A stretch of DNA of 64,000 nt from Cardiocondyla obscurior (Eukaryota; Arthropoda; Insecta; Hymenoptera; Formicidae): positions 4,617,001 through 4,681,000 of the forward strand of contig NC_091871.1 of the NCBI RefSeq assembly GCF_019399895.1. Direction: 5' to 3'. Position numbers and translations under genes: made by a program. Below are positions 1 through 11,039 of the stretch, piece by piece; position 1 is the stretch's first letter, and each line of letters opens with the position of its first letter. The notes beneath the pieces are model-generated. The model was not told where the DNA came from, searched no databases, and was given only the letters and a program-made list of their open reading frames with translations.

Positions 1-3000
1 GTTGAGACTGGAGCGAAACGAAACCGAGTCCGCCGAAGATAGAGACGACGATCCGATCTCCGGGATCAATTTTCGCGGCGCTCCCGGAGCGATTTCGATG
101 CGGACCGAGAATACGCGCGGGCGTATATATCTGCGCGACGTATCTTCAAGCTCCCGAACCAGTCCCGGCGACCTTAATACGCGTAGACGACGTCCTCGCG
201 GTATCCTTGAATTGTTCAGGCACCGACCGCGAGAGAATCTCCCTCCTGCCCACCCTCTTTCTCTCTCTTTCTCGTCCTCTGTTCATAATCCTCGCTGTCG
301 ATGCCGGTCGCGCTTTACTCGAGTGATCCTCGCATCCTTGGCCCAGCTTTATCCGCGACTTTGACCTCCCTCGCCGCCGACGCGTCGCGCCCGCGAAATC
401 GCCGCGAGATTAATTAGCTCGACGCTTAAACCCGAATAAATGTGAGAGAGCGCGTTTTCCGACGATAACACGGGGGAGAATTAGTAACCTGTTGTTTTTC
501 CACGATTTCACGGGGAAGCCCGGCTGCTCGCGCTGCAACTTCCAGTACTTAACGAGCGTGGCGGAGAGGAGAAGCCGAAGGTCGGATTGAATTGAATTTA
601 AACGGGACGATTGTGAAAACGAACATCAAGTACTTTTCAAAGAGCAGATCCTGCATTACCTGAAGTATGATAAAAGAAAAAAGTTAATATTAAAATTGAA
701 TCCTTAAAAAAGAACAGAATTTTTTTAAAATTCATAACGTCTGAAATATTCCAGGTCGCCGTAACCCCGTGTTCCATTATGGAGTTCATTATAATAAAGT
801 TAAATCGTTGGTAAAAATAACTTTTGCCTGCTTGGTTTGTATTTTCTTGGAAACGGCAATGGTTACGAAGACAAAAATATTTGCTCGACTTATTCAACGG
901 CTGTAACACATGCGTTACACGCTGGAGAGAAGATTTATGACGTTATCGCGACGGTGGGCGGTTTCCTTTTATTTTGTACGGCAAAATCGCGGTGATCCAG
1001 AACGATTGCCGAAGAGCTGTATTAAATGGTTAATGAATTCGACGGCAGCGATTCGGTGCTTACCGCGTATCGGTGGCGCGCAAGCACGTCGATCGATTGT
1101 CGCGTGACGTCATCCGCAGGGACCGGCGTTCATCTTCAACTTTGGCCTTTCGACGGCCTGATATTCGATTCACGGCTCGTCTACACGTGTCGGCTGAATA
1201 ATTGCGTTTTTACAAAGTCAATTAAATTGAGCAGCCGTGAAGTGTTGCCAAATAAAATAAATCACGCGGCGGCCTGGTTCTGCTTTTCCGAACCAATACA
1301 TCGTATAGTATAATACGCACGACGTAGAATCGCATACGATTGTTTTACTGCCAGTGGCGAATTTATTTGGAAATCGAATCCATATCAGTTCCCAGTTTTG
1401 TTTATTTGTAATTATACATTTTGTTAAAAGTTTGCTCGTATTTGTCTTTGTTAAGTAATATTTAAATATTATATTATACTTATAAATTCTGTTATCAATC
1501 ACAGAAGTATCGAGTCTACAAATATTTTGAATATCCAATTAATTTAATAATTTATTTTAGTAAATGCTTCCAATTACAATTTCAAATTTATAACCTTTCA
1601 TAAACTATCAATAAAATGTATTCGCATCCATACGCACAATACTACATTTCTCTCTCTCCTTTCTCTTTCTCTCTTTCCACATTGCGTGGAATTGTGGATA
1701 ACGACTGTAAAGAAAGTCATTTTACGCTTAAATGCGCTCTTATTGATAAAACTGCAAGAAAATCTAAACGTCGAATATAGGTCATCAATGATCGCATTGC
1801 GTGTATGCGTAACATAATCTATAAATGTACATTTAACGCAACGTTAAACCGACACGCTCTAATCAAAATTGTAAATTTGCTGCATTACAATCATAAACCT
1901 TAGCAATACTATTGAATTAAGCAACAGGTATCTGTCACGAGCGAAAATTTATCTTTGAACCTCGAATTTTCATCTCCAATCTCATCTCTAATCACTTGTT
2001 TATCAGTTGCGGTACCAGCCGCATCTTGTCGCATTAGAGTGAACGCGGTGCCGCAATACGTGCGCGCTCCTAACGATAATCAATAATCGCAATAATCACA
2101 ATAATAATGGTAATCACGCCATTAGAATGTAGGCATAAGCTTTACCGTCGAATAATTGATAAGCTAACAGCTTACATCGCGGAAATATGGGATATTACGG
2201 TGTGGAAAATTAGCGAACTCGCGACTCGCAGGCGTGTCTGCGCTAATCCCGAGGTAGAAAAGTTGGAGAACGAATTGATCTTTTAACCGATCAGTGACAT
2301 TCTTCGGGCGCAATTGCAACAAATGCACGTTGACGAGTGTCAAATGACGATTTTATAATTAAACACGTCAACGACGCCGCAAAGTATGCGAGAAAATCGT
2401 CTCGCGCGCTTTGTCCAACGCGGAGGAGCCCCGTCCGCTCGGCTCGGCTCCAATCAGATCACCGCGAACCCGCTCGGATGCTGCGCCCATCTCTCCTCGG
2501 CATGCGTGAGTGTGAGCGAGGCGCGTTTAACCTACATAAATGGAATCGTGATTGGGCGAAGTAAATGGCGAGCGCGATCTTCTCGGATAATCGATATGCA
2601 AGCGCTCCGTGCTCTCCTCGCGCGGAGAAAGCCGGTTTCGTTCGTTCGTTCGTTTGCAGGAAAAACGAGAAGGCTATAGCGAGGCTTACAGTTCCTCGCG
2701 GACGCACTGTAGCGATTTACACGCACGACCCTTTGGCTCGAACCCCGCCGAGAGTTGGATAACTTTTTTTTTTATTAAGCGATTACGAATTGATACGGCG
2801 CGAAATGTTGAAAAATGCATAACGTAAAGCCGAGGGATACATCGGAACGAATGGGGGGATTAAAGGGACTCAACGCAGCTTACTCGCGCTCCCACGATTA
2901 TGATCAACTATTGAAGTATAACGCTTTGGCATTATCCTATCAACGACGTGATTCACGCCGCTCTCCTATTAACACCGCGCGGCGATCTCGATATACTTGT

Positions 3001-3239
3001 AACTCCAAAAATCGCAGCGCGATTCCTGAAGTATTATGTATGTTCCTTAAATGTTCCTTAAAATCTTCGTGCTGCAAAAGCCCTAATTTTTATTTTTTGA
3101 AAATATCTTTTATACCAGAACGACGCGATCGAACATACAACATGCACACTTATACATTGCGCTTTTCAAGGCGGTATTGAAAATTACAAGTGGAGGACGA
3201 GCAGTTAAAAAAATGCATACTTTGCTCTTTTGTTCACAG
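1..3239. other. upstream non-coding / intronic sequence before wge
   Basis: No reading frame here resembles a known protein. The exon at 3240 opens with a splice acceptor in phase 1 and has no start codon, so at least one upstream wge exon must exist. I could not identify it here, and this stretch is probably intron or upstream flank. The first 600 bases are GC-rich. The stretch from 640 to 2330 is AT-rich and holds a pyrimidine tract at 1648-1677. A GC-rich patch with CCAAT-type motifs lies at about 2400-2760. The open frame over 2-364 is rich in Arg and Ser and looks like chance. Confidence 0.5.
2400..2760. promoter_or_regulatory. GC-rich promoter-like patch
   Basis: A GC- and CG-rich island stands out from AT-rich surroundings. 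It has a CCAATCA motif near 2451 and an inverted one (GATTGGG) near 2548, plus a TTCG tandem repeat at about 2638-2653. A good donor (GTGAGT, 2506) and an acceptor (TTTGCAG ending 2659) could delimit a small untranslated-leader intron of about 154 bases. This could be an internal or alternative wge promoter. The evidence is composition and short motifs only. Confidence 0.2.
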
Positions 3240-3410
3240 GGTATTATCAGCCGGCTGGTCCACTGATACAGCACCCTCCACCACCACCACCGACCTTACC
3301 GCCCATTAAGGGCCCACCTCCGGAACCAACACCCACGCCACCCCAAAACTCGGAGGGTTCGGACGACCTAGTCGCAACTTCCACAACTTCGGGAGGCACA
3401 AGTAGCACGG
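3240..3410 (+). CDS. wge: wge homolog, exon a (Pro-rich)
   Basis: The acceptor TTGTTCACAG ends at 3239 and the donor GTACGT begins at 3411. The exon enters and leaves in phase 1. It encodes a proline-rich segment with a run of six prolines followed by a Ser/Thr/Gly-rich tail, a typical disordered region. It has no initiator Met, so it is an internal exon. Confidence 0.8.
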
Positions 3411-6400
3411 GTACGTTGTCAATAATCAATAATAATTAAAGAGAAGCTTTATGTTCCGCTCTATGTTCCGTGACTGCAAATAATAATTTTCACGTTTTAA
3501 TTCTCGACAATAACAAAAAAAAAATAAAGTAAAACAAATTATTAAAAAATAAAACTTTGAACGATCTTCGAAATTACTTCTTGTACAAGGATTTTCTTGC
3601 TCGAGATAAGAATTTATGTAGCGTGTTACTGATATTCTCTCCAACTCAATTTTCGTTCAAAATAGTTGCCATTTATATAACATAATTGTATATGAAGCGT
3701 ATATTTTCTCTTTTAATCTCTGCATTTCATAGATATCAGATAGTTCTCCTGCCTCGGTTTATCGGATAGACCTGCTGCCGAGGCAAATGTCGTCATACGT
3801 CTTGCCAGGGCAATGTATCACTAAGCGTGTCAGATCTCGCATTTACATTAATGATTTTATCGTGCAACGTACAACATAACATAGTTATCCGCGCTACAAA
3901 TGCATTAATGAACGGCTGTGCAGGTGTATATTATATTAGGAGTGCACATAAGTGGTGCATGAAGGAAAACGTCACGGAAAGAAAAAAAAAAGAGAGAGAG
4001 AAAGAGAGAGAAGGATCCAAACTCGACCTTTCGTCCCTCCGTTTTCTTCTATTTCGCGTTTCCAGAAATTTGTTTTCGCGCTCCACGTTCCGTCAGCAAA
4101 TTTCAGATACTTTTTTCCCCCTTTCCCTTCTCGCGAGTTTCAGCGAAACGAATCGCGTTACGAAAATTTATGAAAATTTGCTGACGGTGAAACGGGATAT
4201 CCCCCTTCCCCACCTACTCCGCTCGTGCTCGCGACGTCGCGCGGATCTTAATGGAAATTCTTTTTTTCCCCCGCGCGTCAGAAATGGATTATGAATGTGT
4301 TATAAAAGCGGCGCGGCACGTTAAAATGCAAAAAGCGCATTAGCCGATTTTAAGTGGGACAAAAAGCGTCGGGTCGGTTTAAGATTAAACCACGAGAAAG
4401 CGTATTCTTCCGCGGGCTTTTTTTACGCGCGTCGGTAATACGTCGCACTGCGAACATTAGCGTGTTACGAGCGAGCTCTAAATCATGCGACACACCGACG
4501 TGAAGCGCGGAGCTAATAGCGCGGGCACTCACGGGCTTAATTGGACGGAGATATCGGCCTCCTCGATAATATGACGCTCGCTACCTTCGAGCGTCGTATC
4601 AAGATGTCACGTGTAGCCTGCCAGTGCTAAGATTGTCCTTCGATACTGATAACCGGTACTGTCAACGTCGAACGCGTATAAGCTCGGAAATGATCATTCT
4701 TTAGATACAGCATTACACTTTCGACGTATGAGATCGATACCGCGCATATAACTAAATTGATGTACTGAATAGCGCAGCTTTGGTTGCCGCTTATTCTTCA
4801 TTTCGTTGCGAGGTTTTACGCCGCTACTTGAAGTTATGGCCCCGGCATACCTTACTCTAAGTTTTAAATATTACCCAGTCGTCGTTTACGAAATCGATCA
4901 CGGCGCATTCGACACGCATGGGATGAATGAACGGTCGTTTGTTACAGGTGGAGGCTTTTATAGGACATTTTGCCCGCAGTACTACAACACGCCGCAGTAT
5001 CCGGATATCTGTTATCAGGCGCCGACGTACTCTCATCCTCACGCTCATCCGCCGCATTACTACAAATACCCGCCTTACAGGAGGTAAGAGATTTATTCGC
5101 GTTCAACGCCTCGCATAATGACGCGACCGAGGAAAGAGGGGCCGGGAAACAACCACTTTGAAGAACGGCTTGCATGCGGCCGCCGTTGTCGCAACATTAT
5201 CGAGAATCCGTTTGCGCGTTGAGTGGCACGTTCATCCGAAAGCTTATAATTATTACGTAATATTACAAGCATATCGTTACAACGCCTGCATGCAAAACCT
5301 TTTAAAGCCAATTTACTCGAGGCCTCTCGCTTTTCTTCGCGGTCATACTCGAATCGTGCTGTTGGAAGCGAGATATCATCTGCCCGAAATTCTTGTAGAT
5401 CGTCGCCGAAGATATTTATGCGAAAAAAGAAGAAGTTCTAGACCGCTTTGACCGATTCGTAAAATGCACCGAGAACTAATCTCCGCTTCGACGGTTAATA
5501 ACGTGTCTGCTTGCGTTAAACATGGACCATTTCACGATACGAAAATTGTTTTTGCTCGCATTTATAACGAATGCAGCGCGCTGTTTTAAACCTTTGACGA
5601 AATGCAGGTGCTGCTGGCAAAGCGCATCGCATAAAATTTCAATTTTTCAACTTTCACGAGATAAATTAATATACGTATTGACGAAATTGCTTGGTATTGC
5701 GAGCTGCATTATCCAGATTGTTTCAAAAGAAGTGTAACAAAAAAAAAAAACATGTAAATTTCGTATTTCTATTTTGCACAAATGATATACGACGCGCGCG
5801 CGATACTTTCTCATTATTATTTTTTAAATTATTCGTTACAATATTCAGTAGAGTTTTAATAGCAAAAAATATCTACAAACGTTTTAGCGACAAACAACAC
5901 ATCGCGTTTACATTGCAATATATTTAGGCCGCAGATGGTTCTAACTTTCCGAAACCGTCGTTATCTCGTTTTTAATGAAGAAGTGAAAGCTGCAACTAGA
6001 GCATGTCAAAGTTGGTTTTTGCCGCAAAAGTCACGAAAATTAAATGGTAAATTTTAACGCATACGGTTACAACTTTTAATTATTTTACGCAGCCGTATAA
6101 AATATTTCAATTTCATAAACTTGAGGATCCAACCTGTATATATTTTTTTTTTTTCCTACAATTGAATTAATTTTTTAATTAGGAAACTAAAAATTTAATT
6201 TGCTCGAGTTGATATTTAATTCATAAGAAAACGGTGTATACTAAATTAAGGATTTCTTGTTATCGTTGTCTATAACCGAACCTAAAAATCTCATTCAGAT
6301 ACATGTCTTTTTCTCTGCTTTTCTTCTGTTATCTTACAGGAAGAATTGATAATAAAGACTTAGGGTTCAAATATTCGTCCAAGCACAATAATCGTATTCG

Positions 6401-9400
6401 CTCTTCGATAGTCGATGCATTTTGTAAGGAAGGATATGTCTTTTCAGGCAATACTATGGCTATCAAGAGTCCGGTGGAGGTGGGGGACCACCACCGGGCA
6501 GCGGGGCTGCCGGGGGTGGTCCAGGAGTCGTTGATTATCAACCACCGCCGCCGCCACCCAGCGATTATCCGCTGCCACCCTATTACGGGGGATATCCTCC
6601 ACCGCCTCATCCACCTCTGCCACCTCCGAATCCGGCATATCTGCATTCTCAGGGAAGACCTTTCTTAGACCGTAAGTATCGTCGTTTACCGAAGACAGCC
6701 TGTACGCTACGCGGTGCGAAGAAAATTCAAAAATTCCATCTCGTTCCTATTTCTCTCTCCCCTACATTTATTCTAAATTACTTGGAGTTTCTAGAATTTG
6801 TTTGATCAGACAGAAAATTGCGTCGGTAAATATGCGATATGCGCTTGTTTTTAGCAAGCAATTTTCTTTTTTTTGTCTTTTTACTTTTTAAAGTTAATGA
6901 GATTCAAACGCATATATTTGATCGATGTTACGTTTTCTTTTGTTGGAAAAAGCTAATTGTTGGAGGAAGATGGACAGAGCCGCGCTCGTCTCTTTTTAAA
7001 TTGCTTTCTGAAGTGTGTAATCCGATTCTAATGCAAATTATTTGTTAAAAATTATCGTGCGGATCTTTTCAAAGGGATATCGATTTCGCTGTCGCTGTAA
7101 ATTATTGCAACACTGCCTCGCGCTATTTGGAATATCGTAATAGCTATTCAGCGTGCTCATTAGAATTAAAATGTAAAACAAGCTAGGATTAATCACCCAT
7201 CTGGGGCATCACGTACTCTTCCGAATACTACGATAGAATCCGTGATCGCGCATTTACCAAACGTTCCGTTTGTGCAGCAGCCTTTCAGGGTTGTCCATGC
7301 CCGATGCAATCGTGTCCAAAAAACGTGGATACTGGGGCCCTTATTGGTAATGGTAAGGGAGCGCCAGTGGTATCGGGGCCCGGTCTGTCATTGCCACCCA
7401 GTGCTTTGGTAGGTCCGCCCTCGCCGGCGAGGGGGCTAGCAGGGCTAGCTCCCCCTCACGGTGCCAATGCCTGGGATACAGACCGCGTCCAAATCAACAC
7501 TCATCGCAACCTAAATCAGAACCAGCCCCCCTCGGTGCCGCCGTCACACAATCTAGTCGGTGGGCACAGTCGCCTTCAGAACCAAGACTGTAGAAGTAAG
7601 GTACGTGACCCACCCTCTTTTCACATTCGATCTAATGTGTCGACGATTGTCTCTAGTTACCCTAATTACTATTACAATATTCCGTAACTAGATTAATTTA
7701 AATTATTTACATTTAAATATTTCGGCAGCACAACAAATGGAATATCGGCTAAAATATACTATTTTAGTTGAGCGAAGATTAAAATGTCATTTGTTATCGT
7801 AAATTAAAAGAAAATATCTCTAGCGACAAATAATGTTTTCGCTCTTAATAATAACGTATAAATATTTAGATTTTATATTCAGTACGCATAACGTGATTCC
7901 ATTAGTCTGAATAACTTGTAAATTTATCGGATATTTTCTTTGTCGGGAGAAAAATCAAACGTTTCATTTTTATATTCATATTGTCGTGCTGCAGCGAAAA
8001 ATAATCGAGTTAGCGGATTGAAGGCCGCGAATTTCTTTCGAGGCCTCCGCGAACTCGTTGCGCAATGGCACCGCGCACGTGGTAACCCGACGAATTTCCT
8101 TTCTGCCATCCCCTACAGAACGAGCAAAATTGCACAGAGGATACGCTGAGGAAATGCGGTTGTCAGAACGCGTGCACGTCCACTTGCGAGGTCAAAATGG
8201 AAACGTTATCGCCCACCGAGAAACTGTCCGTGGCCTGTCCCAGCAGCAAGTATCACAATTTCAAGCTAGAGAACAACAACGTCAAGTGCGAGTCTTGCAG
8301 CATGGAGATCGACGGACTGCCGTGCGTCGCCAATTGCAATGTCGTCAAATGCGAGTCAGATTACAAGTGCGATATGATGAAGTGCGAACAGTGTATGAAG
8401 GAGGGGCAGATAGCGATATTAGAGATGGACAAAGATTCCGGCATCGTGCTGGACGACAAGCTCGACGGCGACCCTGACGTGAAGGAAGAGTTGGACGTGG
8501 TGGTGATCGACAGCGACGAAAGCTGGAAAAAGCCCGATTACGAGCCAACCGTGCAGGAAACCGTCGACGACAAGGACGAGGAGGAAGATGAAGAGGAGGA
8601 AGAGGAGGGTGAGATAGAGGAGGAAGTCGTGCAGAGACCGATCGCGACCAAGGTCGAGGCCGGTGCCGAGACCGAGGAGCAGCCCAAGTGCCAAAAAGTG
8701 ACGAAGAGAAAGCTCTCGCTGGACAGCTTGTCGGACAGCAGGAAGAAGAGGAAGCTGAATAAAAGAGCCCTCTCGGTAGGCTCGTCCCAAGACGCGAATA
8801 ACGAGGAAGCTGTCAACACTATTGCACCGATCGAGCTGCCGAATAAAGCCGACAATAACGTTAGGTCTGAGACGCTCCCGAAGAAGAAGCAGGCGAAGAA
8901 AGATGCAGGTTCTCGGGGTCAAAAGCGCAAGGCTGAAGCGCCGAGCGCGAACGAGAGCGCGACTAAAAAAGTGAAGAGCGGCAAACAAAGCCTCGTCAAC
9001 TGCTTAAAACGGACCGCCAGCGATATTTCGATAATGGAGACGATCGATGACGTGATACAGCAGAGTTTGCAGATGACGCAGAGGAAAGACCGTAAGAGTA
9101 AGAACTACGAACGTCCGGAGAAGAAGAAAAAGATTGTTAAAGAGGAGTCGTCGCCGGCGGCGAAGAGGCCCGCGAAGAAGATCGATCAGGTAAAGGAACA
9201 GGCCGTTGAAAAGATGTCAAAAGCGATTTCGAAGAGCGGTCAAGTAAAGAGCAAAACGGATGCGAAATTGAAACCGAGAGCTTTACAAGACGGAAAAATC
9301 AAGGTTGGCAAAGGCAAAATTGGCAAGATCGTGGATGCGAAAGCGCAGGATATGAAGACTAGAGTGCAGGATTCGAAAGCGCGGGACAACTCGAAAAAGC

Positions 9401-11039
9401 GCGATATAGTATCGAAGGTCAAAGCAAGCGACGTTAACGAAGATCTAAAGAAGTCGGCTATAATTAAGAAGAAACGGAAGAACGCGAAAAAGGTAGCGAA
9501 CATCAAGAAGCCCGGCTGCAAAATGGAGAATTCCTCTCCTGGAAATGAGAGCTTGACGTTAACGAGAAAAACGTTTCTGAAACCGAAGTGGAACAACGGA
9601 TGGAGCTGGGAAGGAGAGCCCTTTGAAGCCAAAGTTTATCTAACGGTAAGAATAATTAAATTTTTATTTTAATTTATATTATATTAAATATATTTAAATT
9701 AAATAATTAAAGCCTTGATAATAAAAGAAAATAATATTAAAACTATAGGTAACAATAGGAAATCCAGATTTTTAATTATTTTTTTACTGCAAATTCTCAT
9801 TGTTACACACACTTGAATAAATTTTTTTTAATCATAAATTTTCCAAAGTTTGCAGAATAATTAATCGAACTAATGTAATGTGATTTAAAAAGTGTGCGCC
9901 GCTTGCTTCAAGATTGATTTAAAACAATTTCAACTCACGTCTAAACGAATCTGCATTTTTTTTGCGCGGAACTTTGCGTACTGATTAATTGCCATGTAAT
10001 GCTGATCACTATTTGCTAGCTCGAGTTTAGATATCGTCCGACAACAATCCGCTGATAAAATCTGATGGAATTTTGCAATCTATCTATCTTAGAATGAAGA
10101 AACGGCGATACGGCGATGTTACGCGAGTATGAGTCACGAGAGCGGCGACGTGTTGCGACCTCGGGACTGTGTATTGCTGAAGAGCGGTACGCGAAAGGGT
10201 GATTTGCCGTACGTAGCGAAGATAGCGGCGCTGTGGGAGAATCCGGACGACGGTAGATATTTCTGATTGCGCGAAAAAAAAAAAAAAAAAACTCAGAAAA
10301 AAAAAAATAAAACGCTCTTTCGAATTTTATTAAATTAATATCGCGCTATTCTGTACTTTTAGGAGAAATGATGTTTTCGTTGCTGTGGTACTACAGACCC
10401 GAGCATACAGAACAGGGTCGAACGCTGCACGACAGCGAGGATGAGGTATTTGCCTCACGTCATCGGGATGCAAACAGCGTCGCTTGCATAGAAGACAAGT
10501 GTTACATCCTGACGTTTAACGAGTACTGTCGGTGAGTAATTTTTTCCGTTGCCTACATAATGAAGTTTCGTTCAAACGTATGTATTATTCATAGTTCGCG
10601 AAAAATCGGTCCTAGAGCGATTATACATATATTTTTCTTACTTAAATCTTTTAACTTCATTTAAGGCGTAGGTCGTAGAGCTTTTTATTATATGTATATA
10701 TATTTTGCAGTCTCTGATAATAATGGTTTAATAAAAAAAATATTTTCTGCTTTTATTATTCACGAAGTTGATATCGAAGAACTTTTCCGAAGTAACTCTT
10801 CTCCCTTAACCGAGCGAGATCGGATTACCCACATGTCGTTTTTATGTGACAGGTATCGTAAAAACTTACGGAGGATCGAGGAGGGCTTAGAAAATCCTGG
10901 CTTGATAGTTCCGCCAGGGGACCAAGTGTATCCGAGGGAGAATCGGCAGCCCCCTATACCAGTGCCATCAGACATGGTGCTCTTTTGCCGACGTGTTTAC
11001 GACTATCGCGGGAAGAAACTTGTGAAGAACCCCGGATGA
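3240..11039 (+). CDS. wge: winged eye / BAHD1-like BAH-domain chromatin protein, C-terminal eight exons (partial at 5' end)
   Basis: Eight exons join in consistent phase: 3240-3410, 4948-5083, 6448-6671, 7281-7600, 8119-9645, 10093-10252, 10363-10531 and 10853-11039 (stop TGA 11037-11039). They encode 963 residues plus the end of an upstream codon. Order: Pro/Gly/Tyr-rich region (1-283), Cys-rich segment (about 284-380), acidic run and Lys-rich NLS-like clusters (about 380-770), then a BAH domain starting near 775 and running to the C-terminus. Diagnostic BAH strings are VLLKSGTRKG, PYVAKIAALWENP, SLLWYYRPEHTE, EVFASRHRDANSVACIEDKC and a final VYDYRGKKLVKNP, as in vertebrate BAHD1 and Drosophila winged eye. 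BAHD1-type BAH domains read repressive histone marks (H3K27me3 for BAHD1/BAHCC1), so a nuclear chromatin-repressor role is inferred. The 5' exons are missing from what I can recognise. Confidence 0.88.
4948..5083 (+). CDS. wge: wge homolog, exon b (Tyr/His/Pro-rich)
   Basis: The acceptor TTTGTTACAG ends at 4947 and the donor GTAAGA begins at 5084. Entry is phase 1 and exit phase 2, matching its neighbours. The peptide is rich in Tyr, Pro and His (for example SHPHAHPPHYYKYPPYR), with no known fold. The intron before it is 1537 bases and the one after it 1364 bases. Confidence 0.8.
6448..6671 (+). CDS. wge: wge homolog, exon c (Gly/Pro/Tyr-rich)
   Basis: The acceptor GTCTTTTCAG ends at 6447 and the donor GTAAGT begins at 6672. 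Entry is phase 2 and exit phase 1. It encodes QYYGYQESGGGGG, then proline-rich DYQPPPPPPSDYPLP-type sequence and a C-terminal HSQGRPFLD. It is low-complexity and probably disordered. Confidence 0.8.
7281..7600 (+). CDS. wge: wge homolog, exon d with NAGNAG acceptor
   Basis: Entry in phase 1 is met by the tandem acceptor GCAGCAG, so the exon can start at 7281 or 7278. Both keep the frame and differ by one Ala. A third AG at 7287-7288 would break frame with exon c. The exon begins FQGCPCPMQSCPKN and ends CRSK at the donor GTACGT (7601) in phase 0. A competing GTAAGG at 7596 would shift the frame into exon e, so 7600 is preferred. Confidence 0.75.
7418..7457 (+). other. overlapping foldback sequences inside wge exon d
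   Basis: A perfect 16-base palindrome at 7418-7433 overlaps a second stem, in which 7429-7440 pairs with 7444-7457 through 12 base pairs with a 2-base bulge and a 3-base loop. In RNA the two folds exclude one another. The stretch encodes SPARGLAGLAPP-type sequence, so it is also coding. Confidence 0.5.
8119..9645 (+). CDS. wge: wge homolog, exon e (Cys-rich, acidic and Lys-rich; start of BAH)
   Basis: This 1527-base exon has the acceptor CCCCTACAG ending 8118 and the donor GTAAGA at 9646, both phase 0. The first 95 codons hold 14 cysteines. They are followed by a Glu/Asp run (near 8566-8630) and many Lys/Arg clusters such as KKRKLNKR and KKKQAKK, which are likely nuclear localisation signals. 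The last 22 codons (KPKWNNGWSWEGEPFEAKVY) begin the BAH domain. The first in-frame ATG is at 8197, but the open frame and splice phase support the upstream acceptor. Confidence 0.85.
10093..10252 (+). CDS. wge: wge homolog, exon f (BAH domain core)
   Basis: The acceptor ATCTTAG ends at 10092. The donor at 10253 is GTAGAT, weaker than the others. Entry is phase 0 and exit phase 1. It encodes the first BAH strands, with RPRDCVLLKSGTRKGDLPYV and AKIAALWENPDDG, which closely match BAHD1-type proteins. Confidence 0.87.
10253..10362 (+). other. 110-base wge intron dominated by A homopolymers
   Basis: Most of this very short intron is homopolymer. There is an A18 run at 10274-10291 and an A11 run at 10297-10307, with a weak donor upstream. 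The flanking BAH codons rejoin perfectly in phase 1, so the intron is real despite its odd composition. Confidence 0.75.
10363..10531 (+). CDS. wge: wge homolog, exon g (BAH domain core)
   Basis: The acceptor TGTACTTTTAG ends at 10362 and the donor GTGAGT begins at 10532, with entry phase 1 and exit phase 2. It contains MMFSLLWYYRPEHTEQGR and FASRHRDANSVACIEDKCY, the most diagnostic BAH strings in the window. The Trp and Tyr residues of LWYY lie where BAHD1/BAHCC1 domains build an aromatic methyl-lysine pocket (from memory of the family). Confidence 0.9.
10853..11039 (+). CDS. wge: wge homolog, last coding exon h (BAH C-terminus)
   Basis: The acceptor TTTATGTGACAG ends at 10852 and completes a split Arg codon. 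The exon encodes a linker, then DMVLFCRRVYDYRGKKLVKN, the standard end of a BAHD1-type BAH domain, and stops at TGA 11037-11039. Confidence 0.9.

Noticed and set aside
2..364. 120-codon open frame at the window start
   Set aside because: Arg/Ser/Pro-rich with no recognisable domain and a non-ATG start; looks like GC-rich non-coding sequence, though an upstream wge exon cannot be excluded.
8419..8988. 189-codon minus-strand open frame
   Set aside because: It lies fully within wge exon e on the opposite strand and is an artefact of that exon's codon composition.
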